Below are positions 57,173 to 64,000 of a DNA stretch of 64,000 nt, piece after piece; position 1 is the stretch's first letter, and each line of letters starts with the position of its first letter. The stretch covers positions 1 through 64,000 of the forward strand of contig CACHCY010000002.1 in assembly GCA_902578495.1 (NCBI GenBank). Direction: 5' to 3'. The notes below the pieces were generated by a model. It did not search any database. It was not told where the DNA came from and saw nothing but the letters and a program-made list of their open reading frames with translations. The position numbers were made by a program, and so were the translations under genes. The stretch is from an uncultured SAR86 cluster bacterium (GTDB taxonomy: Bacteria; Pseudomonadota; Gammaproteobacteria; Magnimaribacterales; AG-339-G14).

Positions 57173-58849
57173 GTGAAATATTTAATAAGCATTTTGCTTG
57201 TGATAACTTTTTTAAGTTGCTCACAAGAGGAAACATTAACTCCAACAAAAATCGTAAGCCTCAAACAAGGCGATTTGATTGGCTACGAAAAAGAAGATAC
57301 GGAATATTTTCTTGGCGTGCCTTACGCAGAAGCTCCTGTGAATGACTTCAGATTCAAAACTCCACAATCACACGAAGGATGGGATGGAATTCTCTATGCA
57401 CAAAGCACAAGTAAGACTTGTATTCAGGCACAAGAAGGAGATGGATTGTTGGGAAGGTTTGCTGAAATATTTATTACCTCTGCTGGATTAGAATGGTGGC
57501 AAGAACGATTGATAACAGACGGCTCTTTCTTGTTGAGCTACTTACCAGATTTAAATTTAAGCCCAGAACAATCAGAAGATTGTTTGTATCTCAATATTAT
57601 TAAGCCTAAAAAACTTGAAAACGGTTCTTTACCAGTGATGGTATGGATTCACGGTGGTGGCTATCGTGGAGGAGATGGGGGTGGCTTTTATATCTCTGAT
57701 AGCTTTGCGAAAGAAGGGATTATTTTGGTAACGATAAACTATCGCTTAGGCCCATTGGGTTTTATGGCACATCCTTTGCTCTCCTCTGAATCTCCAAAAA
57801 AAGTATCCGGTAATTACGGAACTCTTGATCAAATTCATGCTCTTAAGTGGGTGCAAGCTAACATTCATAAATTTGGTGGGGATCCTAATAATGTGACTAT
57901 ATTTGGTGAGTCTGCAGGCGGGGCATCGGTGGAGACCTTAGTTTCAACCGGTTTAGCTAAGGATTTATTTCATAAAGCTATAGCTCAAAGTGGCTATACG
58001 GTAGGACGAGCTAGAAAATTAACGGAGAGAGTTGGAGAGTTTTCATCGGCAGAAGAAATGGGAGCATCCTTTGCTCAGTTTTTCACAGGGAAAGATAACC
58101 CTACGTTGGAGGATTTAAGGTCAGCACCGGCAAACGCTTTTTACTACGAAGACTCCGATCATGAAGATAAGGACTGGTCTTGGTTTCCGATTCAAGATGA
58201 CTGGGTTTTTTCTGAAACCACTCAAGCTAGTTTCACGAAAGGAAACACCAATGACATCATTTATGTGGCTGGGTTTAATGCGAATGAAGGAACAAATCTT
58301 TTTCCTTTAATTTATTCAGGCGATCCGCTTGAAGAGGACTGGATAACTCAAGTTTGGAATTTTTCTGACTTTTCGTTTATTCCTCTGCCTAATGAGGTTA
58401 AGCAGTATGCAGAAAATCTTGATTATTCGGCTTTGAGAGCAGCAAAAGAACTTTACGGCGATTTATCATTTGGAGGGGATGGCTACTTGATGGCGAGTCA
58501 GTACGCAAAAAATGGAGGCGATAGTTATCTTTATTATTTTGAAAAAACCCCTTCTTCGGAAAATCAAACTTTGGATGCAACCCATGGCTTAGAGTTATTT
58601 TACCTATTTCAAAGTCCCATACCTTTTTGGCCGTGGAATTATAAAGACATTAGAGTATCTAGAGTTATGATCAAGGACTGGGCAAATATTGCCAAATACG
58701 GAAAACCAAAATCTAACTGGGATAAATTTGATCCAACAAGTCCCAAAGCAATGCATTTTGGAAATGAGATTGAATTTAAGGAACTGCAGAAAATTGATCT
58801 TTATCAGAATTTAGAGAAAGTTTATTTAAGGGAAGGAAAAAATTACTAA
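57173..58849 (+). CDS. Type-B carboxylesterase/lipase lipoprotein
   Basis: A 558-residue exported esterase starting at a GTG, with lipobox FLSC. The family layout is complete: YFLGVPYAEAPV, SEDCLYLNI, VWIHGGGYRGG (oxyanion), nucleophile elbow FGESAGGAS (Ser about 245), a Glu in NANEGTNLF and the catalytic His in THGLELFYLF. It probably hydrolyses ester substrates at the cell envelope. It converges with the next gene and overlaps it by 4 bp. Confidence 0.92.
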   Translation: MKYLISILLVITFLSCSQEETLTPTKIVSLKQGDLIGYEKEDTEYFLGVPYAEAPVNDFRFKTPQSHEGWDGILYAQSTSKTCIQAQEGDGLLGRFAEIFITSAGLEWWQERLITDGSFLLSYLPDLNLSPEQSEDCLYLNIIKPKKLENGSLPVMVWIHGGGYRGGDGGGFYISDSFAKEGIILVTINYRLGPLGFMAHPLLSSESPKKVSGNYGTLDQIHALKWVQANIHKFGGDPNNVTIFGESAGGASVETLVSTGLAKDLFHKAIAQSGYTVGRARKLTERVGEFSSAEEMGASFAQFFTGKDNPTLEDLRSAPANAFYYEDSDHEDKDWSWFPIQDDWVFSETTQASFTKGNTNDIIYVAGFNANEGTNLFPLIYSGDPLEEDWITQVWNFSDFSFIPLPNEVKQYAENLDYSALRAAKELYGDLSFGGDGYLMASQYAKNGGDSYLYYFEKTPSSENQTLDATHGLELFYLFQSPIPFWPWNYKDIRVSRVMIKDWANIAKYGKPKSNWDKFDPTSPKAMHFGNEIEFKELQKIDLYQNLEKVYLREGKNY

Positions 58850-59787
58850 AGTAAGTTTTTTTTCATAAAATCTAAAGCTTTCGCCATAGCCTCTCTTCGA
58901 AGCTGCCACTCTCCGCCGGTGTGAGCACCGAATATTATTTCACCAGTTTCAAATATTTTCACGCGATCTTCAAAAGAATTGGCTGACATAATTTCTCCTT
59001 TATCAGTAGTGAAATTAATGCTGCCGTCACTAGCAAGTTGAGCAAATTTTTCTCTAATTGCTAAAGCATCTGGCCAGAAGGTCACGGGGTTTATAGAGTC
59101 AAAAGAATGATGCCCGTTTTTAAATTCATAGACATCAGCATTAGCTCCATTTTCTTGCATCTGTTTGGTTAAGTCTTTAACTAAAGAAGCTGGAGTGTAG
59201 TCATCCACTTCTCCAACTAAACTTAAAATAGGAGCTTTGCTCCAGCGATGTTCGTCGGGTTGTAAAAAAGTTGCAGGGTAGATTGGAAGATGAGCGCAAA
59301 ATCTCTCTCCTTCTGGAGCTAGAATTTCCATTATTGGCTCCCAAGCAGAATAGAAAGCAACTATTCCTCCTAAACTCCAGCCTGTGATGCCAATCCTTTT
59401 CGGATCTATGTCGGGATGTCTGGATAAAAACTTAAGCGGCTCAACGGCATCAACCATCATCATCGCAGCTGTGACAGCCAATTGGTCTTCAGCTGTTGAG
59501 GCAACTCCTCTGGAATCAAAACTATGCACTCTAAAAACTGCGATTCCATTTTCGAGAAAGTTAAGGATATGTTCGTGATGATGACCTGACCAATTATCGC
59601 TACCGTGAACGCAAACCGCTACAGGATAGGGTTTGTTTCCTTTCTCAGGAAATATTAGCCAGCCAAAACCATCTTGAGGTTCAGCTTGATCTAACTCATT
59701 AAATATTTGGTAAAACTCATACGGATTTTTGGATTTATACTCGATGTACCCAAATTCGTTTTCTTTGAAGTTGATCTTTTCGTTCAC
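58846..59787 (-). CDS. Dienelactone-hydrolase-like alpha/beta hydrolase
   Basis: A 313-residue cytosolic hydrolase with a GTG start. VAVCVHGSDNWSGHHH is the oxyanion loop, GWSLGGIVAF the nucleophile elbow (Ser near 147), VGEVDDYTP the acid and NGHHSFDS the His. A Fur-like box at 59801-59815 is just upstream of the start, so expression may respond to iron. Substrate unknown. Confidence 0.85.
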   Translation of the reverse strand: MNEKINFKENEFGYIEYKSKNPYEFYQIFNELDQAEPQDGFGWLIFPEKGNKPYPVAVCVHGSDNWSGHHHEHILNFLENGIAVFRVHSFDSRGVASTAEDQLAVTAAMMMVDAVEPLKFLSRHPDIDPKRIGITGWSLGGIVAFYSAWEPIMEILAPEGERFCAHLPIYPATFLQPDEHRWSKAPILSLVGEVDDYTPASLVKDLTKQMQENGANADVYEFKNGHHSFDSINPVTFWPDALAIREKFAQLASDGSINFTTDKGEIMSANSFEDRVKIFETGEIIFGAHTGGEWQLRREAMAKALDFMKKNLL

Positions 59788-59798
59788 GTCTTATAATT

Positions 59799-59817
59799 AT
59801 TGAGAATAATTCTTATT
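59799..59817. promoter_or_regulatory. Fur-like box
   Basis: ATTGAGAATAATTCTTATT contains the 7-1-7 palindrome TGAGAAT-A-ATTCTTA (one mismatch between arms) and agrees closely with the classical Fur consensus. It lies between the hydrolase (12-14 bases from its GTG) and pckA (about 60 bases from its ATG). It is closer to the hydrolase. Confidence 0.55.
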
Positions 59818-59876
59818 TGATGATTAAATTTGCATTATAAAGTGTCATAATATGCAATCTAAATTTACAGCAGTTA

Positions 59877-61400
59877 ATGAATCACAATATTCCGATTGAT
59901 AATCTTATAGAAATTGCCCTCAATAACAAGGAAGGCATAACTGCATCCAATGGCGCCTTAATAGTTACCACTGGAAAAAGAACCGGAAGAAGCCCTAAAG
60001 ACAGATTCATTGTCGAGGATTCAATCACCAGAGAAGTTGTCGATTGGAGTGAGAATAATCAGCCTATCGAGTCGGAAAAGTTCGAACGACTTTGGAACGA
60101 ATCCGGAGACTATCTAAAAGGAAAAGAGACTTACACCGCAGATCTTCACGTTGGAGCTAGTGCTGAACATTACCAGCCTGTTGTTGTTGAAAATGAGCTT
60201 GCTTGGCACAACGTATTTTGCCAAAGCTTACTCATAAGGCCTGATGCATTTAACCCTAAGGGAAAAGGTTTATGGAATCTTAGATGCGTTCCAAGTTTTG
60301 TTTGTGATCCTAAGGTCCATGGAACTAATTCAGATGGAACTGTGATGATCAATTTCACTGAGAAAAAAGTTCTTATTCTGGGCATTGCCTATGCAGGGGA
60401 AATGAAGAAATCTATGTTTGGAGTTTTGAACTTCATCTTACCTGAGCATGATGTTTTACCTATGCATTGTGCTGCAAATGCAGGAGAGAACGGCGATGTT
60501 TCACTTTTCTTTGGTCTTTCTGGGACAGGCAAAACAACATTATCAGCCGATCCAAACAGATGGTTGATTGGTGACGATGAGCATGGCTGGGGCGAAGGAA
60601 TTGTTTTTAATTTTGAAGGCGGATGTTATGCAAAAACTGTCAACCTCTCGCAAAAGAACGAACCTATTATTTGGGATGCCATTAAAAGAGGTTCGGTGGT
60701 TGAGAACGTCATACTGAAGCCTAATACCATTGATATTGATTATGCTAATCAGTCTATTACGGAGAATACCAGAGCTGTCTATCCTCTTTCGCATGTAGAC
60801 AGTCATTTAAAAGATAATTTTGCAGGCGAGCCAAATGCAATTATTTTCCTTACCTGTGATTTAACTGGAGTGCTTCCACCTGTATCCATTCTGAGCAAAG
60901 AAGCAGCTGCATATCATTTTCTCAGCGGTTACACCGCAAAAGTTGGTTCCACAGAAATTGGTTCGACTAAAGATCTGGATTCAACTTTCTCTCATTGTTT
61001 CGGTTCTCCGTTTTTTCCAAGACCGCCAAGAGTTTATGCTGAACTTTTAATGAAAAGAATTGAGAGTTTTGGCAGTAAAGTATTCATTGTTAATTCTGGA
61101 TGGACCGGAGGTCCATACGGAGTTGGCAATAGATTTGATATTCCTGTTACCAGGAGTGTCATAAAAGCTATCCAAGATGGTTCTATTCATGAGTCGTCTA
61201 CAGAAATGCTTGATATCATGAATGTTGAAATACCCGTCAATCTTGATGGAGTAGATTCAAAACTTTTAAATCCGTCTGCTACATGGGGAAGTAAATCAGA
61301 TTACGATAGTGAAGCAAAACAACTTGCTGAAAAATTCAGAAATAACATAGAAAAATTTAATCTTTCATCCGAAGTAGTAGCAGCTGGTCCAAAGGTATAA
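59877..61400 (+). CDS. pckA: Phosphoenolpyruvate carboxykinase (ATP)
   Basis: A 507-residue PckA converting oxaloacetate and ATP to phosphoenolpyruvate for gluconeogenesis. [15 protein letters not shown] binds substrate, [20 protein letters not shown] carries the P-loop (about 219-226), DDEHGWGEG the kinase-2 Asp region and ENTRAVYPL the later family segment. It is somewhat shorter than the E. coli enzyme at the N-terminus, but all catalytic parts remain. This fits growth on acids and acetyl-CoA/pyruvate producers in the window. Confidence 0.96.
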   Translation: MNHNIPIDNLIEIALNNKEGITASNGALIVTTGKRTGRSPKDRFIVEDSITREVVDWSENNQPIESEKFERLWNESGDYLKGKETYTADLHVGASAEHYQPVVVENELAWHNVFCQSLLIRPDAFNPKGKGLWNLRCVPSFVCDPKVHGTNSDGTVMINFTEKKVLILGIAYAGEMKKSMFGVLNFILPEHDVLPMHCAANAGENGDVSLFFGLSGTGKTTLSADPNRWLIGDDEHGWGEGIVFNFEGGCYAKTVNLSQKNEPIIWDAIKRGSVVENVILKPNTIDIDYANQSITENTRAVYPLSHVDSHLKDNFAGEPNAIIFLTCDLTGVLPPVSILSKEAAAYHFLSGYTAKVGSTEIGSTKDLDSTFSHCFGSPFFPRPPRVYAELLMKRIESFGSKVFIVNSGWTGGPYGVGNRFDIPVTRSVIKAIQDGSIHESSTEMLDIMNVEIPVNLDGVDSKLLNPSATWGSKSDYDSEAKQLAEKFRNNIEKFNLSSEVVAAGPKV

Positions 61401-61412
61401 TCTATACCTGCA

Positions 61413-62963
61413 ATGTCCAACGAATTTCTTGATTCTCTAGAAAATCTTGATGCATTAAATGTATCTGACTTCATAAAATTTTCGCAAAGGGGCATAGAGA
61501 AAGAAAATTTAAGATCAAGTAACCGCTCCATATCTCTTAGGGCTCACCCAAAAGCTTACGGCTCATCTTTGACAAATTCTCGTATTACCACTGACTTCTC
61601 TGAAGCCTTGATAGAGCTTGTCACCGGTCCAAATAAAGACCTAAATAACTGCCTCAAAGAATTAGAAGACATCGTTTATTTTTGTTTAAAAAATACTGAT
61701 GAAGACTTTTGGCCAGCGAGCATTCCCATGTCTATAGAGAATGAAGCTACTATTCCTATTGCAGATTATGGAGGCACCAACTCAGGCAAGTTGAAAAAAC
61801 TTTATCGTGTCGGTTTATCACACAGATATGGAAGCATGATGCAGACGGTTTCTGGCATACATTACAATTTTTCTTTTGATGATCAATTGTTTGAAAATTG
61901 GGCAAATAAGGATGGCGAGACACTGAGAGAGTTCAAAGATAAAAAATATTTGAGCCTGGTAAGAAACTTCCGAAGAAATGCATGGCTAATTACTTATCTT
62001 TTTGGGTGCAGCCCCATTGTTCCTAAAGCTTTTGCAAAAGGCAGGGAGCATAGCCTAAAAGAATTAAATCCAAATGATCTTTTCCTTGAAAATGCAACTT
62101 GCCTAAGAATGGGAGAATTAGGATACATATCAAAATCACAGGATAACCTTAATATTGCTTACAACAATCTAGAGGAATATTTAGCTGATCTAAAAAAAGC
62201 TTTAACAACTGATCATCCGAGATATAAAACTCTAGGTACAAAAGTTGGTGATGAATACATTCAGTTGAATACTGCCATCATTCAAATAGAAAATGAATAT
62301 TACAGCTCGATCAGACCTAAGAGATTAGTGGGAAGTGGAGAGAGGCCAATTAACGCGCTTCGAGATAACGGCATAGAATACGTTGAGATTAGAGCTTTGG
62401 ATAATAATATATATGATCCATTTGGTATTTCAGATGAAACAGCAATCTTCTTAGAAAGTTTTCTTTTTTATTGTTTGCTATCCGAAGATCAGCCGTGTGA
62501 TGCTGATGAAATAAACAAAATACAAAACAACTGGGGTAACGTTGTTCTTTTCGGAAGAGACGAAGACTTAAACTTACAGTTTAAAGAAGGCTCGATACCG
62601 TTAAGAGACAAAGCTGCTGAAATTCTTGATGAAATGACCAATTTTGAAAGTCGCATAGGTAATCAGGAATATAAAAACATTTTCAAGAGATCCCTTGAAT
62701 CTCAAAGACAAAAGATAAGTGATTCAAATATGACTCCTTCTGGAAAACTTTTACGAGAAATAACTGCATCTGGATTATCTTGGGATGAGTACACTGATCA
62801 GATTGCCAAAAATCATAAAGAAGAAATCCTCAGGTTAAAAAAAGACGTAGGATACTTAGAAAAGCAAGCTAAAAAATCATTAGAAGAATTTGATTTAAAA
62901 GAAGCTCAAGAAGAAGATGATTTTGATTCTTTTCTTGGAGAGTACCTATCTGCAATTGAATAA
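61413..62963 (+). CDS. gshA: Glutamate-cysteine ligase (proteobacterial type)
   Basis: A 516-residue GshA, first enzyme of glutathione synthesis. Family patterns: RGIEKENLR near the start, ITTDFSEALIELVTGP, WPASIPM, GLSHRYGSMMQTVSGIHYNFS and YVEIRALDNNIYDPFGI. Length matches the E. coli enzyme. It lies 12 bases after pckA. Glutathione would serve the GST and possibly the MAPEG proteins in this window. Confidence 0.95.
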   Translation: MSNEFLDSLENLDALNVSDFIKFSQRGIEKENLRSSNRSISLRAHPKAYGSSLTNSRITTDFSEALIELVTGPNKDLNNCLKELEDIVYFCLKNTDEDFWPASIPMSIENEATIPIADYGGTNSGKLKKLYRVGLSHRYGSMMQTVSGIHYNFSFDDQLFENWANKDGETLREFKDKKYLSLVRNFRRNAWLITYLFGCSPIVPKAFAKGREHSLKELNPNDLFLENATCLRMGELGYISKSQDNLNIAYNNLEEYLADLKKALTTDHPRYKTLGTKVGDEYIQLNTAIIQIENEYYSSIRPKRLVGSGERPINALRDNGIEYVEIRALDNNIYDPFGISDETAIFLESFLFYCLLSEDQPCDADEINKIQNNWGNVVLFGRDEDLNLQFKEGSIPLRDKAAEILDEMTNFESRIGNQEYKNIFKRSLESQRQKISDSNMTPSGKLLREITASGLSWDEYTDQIAKNHKEEILRLKKDVGYLEKQAKKSLEEFDLKEAQEEDDFDSFLGEYLSAIE

Positions 62964-62998
62964 GGCAAAATATAAATATATTTAGATTGGAGAAAATT

Positions 62999-63988
62999 AT
63001 GAAAGCTTTTGTTTGTAATGAATTCGGACCTATTGATACCCATAAGGTAGAGGAAGTAGCAGAGCCAGAATTGTTGGATGGCCAAGTATTAATTGATGTA
63101 AAGGCTGCTGGTGTCAGTTTTCCTGAAGTGCTTATAGTGCAAGGCTTGTATCAGTTCAAACCTCCTTTTCCTTTCATTCCTGGCGGGGAAGTAGCTGGTG
63201 AAATTAGCAAAATTGGTAATGGAGTTGAGGGTTTTAAGGAAGGTGACAGAGTTATTGCTATGACCGGAAATGGGGGCATGGCTGAAAAAGTAGCTGTGTT
63301 TGCATCGACTTTATTCAAGTTACCAGATTCAATGAGTTTTGCTGAGGGAGCTGCGTTTCCACTTAATTATGGAACTACAATTCATGGACTAAAGCAAAGA
63401 GCAAAGCTTCAAGCGGGCGAAACTTTAATGGTCTCAGGAGCAGCAGGTGGTCTTGGTATTACCGCCATTCACTTAGGCAAAGCGATGGGAGCCAAGGTAA
63501 TTGCTACAGCATCATCAGAAGAAAAATTAGAAATTTGCAAAAAAGAAGGTGCTGATGAAGTTGTTCTATACCCCAGGGACATGGATAGAGATAAACAAAA
63601 AGAGTTTTCGAATAACTTAAAAGCCGTTGCGCCAAATGGCATTGATGTTATTTACGATATTGTTGGAGGAGATTACGCCGAACCGTCTCTTAGAGCGATT
63701 GCAAGAAACGGCAGATATCTGGTAATCGGATTTACTGCAGGAATACCAAAAATGCCTCTGAACTTAACACTACTAAAAGAGTGTCAAATAGTTGGGGTAT
63801 TTTGGGGACAATTTGTTGGCTTGGAACCTGAAGTGAATAAGCAGAACTTTGATGACTGTTTTGAGATGGCTAATAGCGGGAAATTTAAACCTCTAGTCTC
63901 ACATACTTATAAAATCGAAGAATCAGTTGAAGCATTAAAATTCATACAAGATAGAAAAGCGACCGGAAAAGTTATTGTAGAGTTTTAG
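62999..63988 (+). CDS. NADPH:quinone oxidoreductase (MDR superfamily)
   Basis: About 329 residues from the ATG at 62999, with a GGAGAAA ribosome site (an upstream TTG in the same frame overlaps that site). MKAFVCNEFGP, the GVSFPEVLIVQGLYQ and PFIPGGEVAGE segments form the GroES-like domain; LMVSGAAGGLGITAIHLGKAMG (about 140-160) binds NADPH. No structural zinc cysteines. A relative of qor-type crotonyl-CoA-reductase-like enzymes; the exact substrate is unknown. It is distinct from the 32.7-kb oxidoreductase. Confidence 0.88.
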   Translation: MKAFVCNEFGPIDTHKVEEVAEPELLDGQVLIDVKAAGVSFPEVLIVQGLYQFKPPFPFIPGGEVAGEISKIGNGVEGFKEGDRVIAMTGNGGMAEKVAVFASTLFKLPDSMSFAEGAAFPLNYGTTIHGLKQRAKLQAGETLMVSGAAGGLGITAIHLGKAMGAKVIATASSEEKLEICKKEGADEVVLYPRDMDRDKQKEFSNNLKAVAPNGIDVIYDIVGGDYAEPSLRAIARNGRYLVIGFTAGIPKMPLNLTLLKECQIVGVFWGQFVGLEPEVNKQNFDDCFEMANSGKFKPLVSHTYKIEESVEALKFIQDRKATGKVIVEF

Positions 63989-64000
63989 ATGTTTGTTGAA
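63989..64000 (+). CDS. Possible start of a next gene (truncated by window edge)
   Basis: ATG TTT GTT GAA follows directly after the oxidoreductase TAG; only four codons are visible, so neither identity nor reality can be judged. Confidence 0.25.

Overview
The window is a densely coded, AT-rich stretch from a free-living Gammaproteobacterium, most likely a small-genome marine surface-water lineage of the SAR86 type. The class call rests on gene content and order: xerC-yigB, cytochrome c4-dsbA divergent from yihA/engB, polA next to yihA, dsbB, rmuC, selO, ATP-dependent pckA and proteobacterial-type gshA. The lineage call is inference from the low GC, the very short spacers, the many short-chain dehydrogenases and CoA-transferases, and the TonB-dependent receptor. 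No prophage, insertion sequence, CRISPR array or rRNA was seen; there is one tRNA (Arg, CCG).

Layout. 0-1.1 kb: a xerC gene broken into two oppositely oriented pieces, followed by a yigB-like HAD phosphatase. 1.1-4.1 kb: a c5-type cytochrome and a pseudoazurin-like copper protein, tRNA-Arg overlapping the end of hflX, and two paralogous small lipoproteins. 4.1-8.9 kb (minus): one run of cytochrome c4, dsbA, CitE-like lyase, MaoC hydratase, CaiB CoA-transferase and an extended SDR; the middle three look like a C5-dicarboxyl-CoA (itaconate/mesaconate type) pathway. 9.0-14.3 kb: yihA, polA, dsbB, rmuC and a MAPEG protein.

14.3-20.3 kb is metal-centred: a small His-containing secreted protein, a TonB-dependent receptor with Asp/Glu/His-rich inserts, an Nmad3 protein, a SnoaL-like lipoprotein, and an outer-membrane protein / HMA protein / MerT-like membrane protein / CsoR-type repressor cluster with an inverted repeat on the first start codon. 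20.3-25.7 kb carries assorted small enzymes. 25.8-29.6 kb holds five exported proteins that look like duplicated ferredoxin-like (ABM/NIPSNAP-like) domains; this is the best candidate here for an undescribed system. 29.6-38.6 kb: phosphotransferase, selO, tiny membrane ORFs, a quinone oxidoreductase, a DUF3604 lipoprotein, a homocysteine methyltransferase-like protein, a TetR regulator and a GH5-like hydrolase.

38.6-55.7 kb is a mostly minus-strand catabolic island: two class III aminotransferases, a nitrilase, an aldo/keto reductase, four SDRs, a PhyH dioxygenase, a saccharopine-dehydrogenase-like protein, an OYE-family reductase, a CmcJ/NvfI-like protein, a GST, a PhzF-like protein and peptidase E, interrupted by a plus-strand MAPEG/CoA-transferase pair. 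55.8-64 kb: SGNH hydrolase, DUF4345-like protein, type-B carboxylesterase, dienelactone-hydrolase-like protein (Fur-like box upstream), pckA, gshA and another quinone oxidoreductase. Family names come from recognising motifs by eye; no database search was run.
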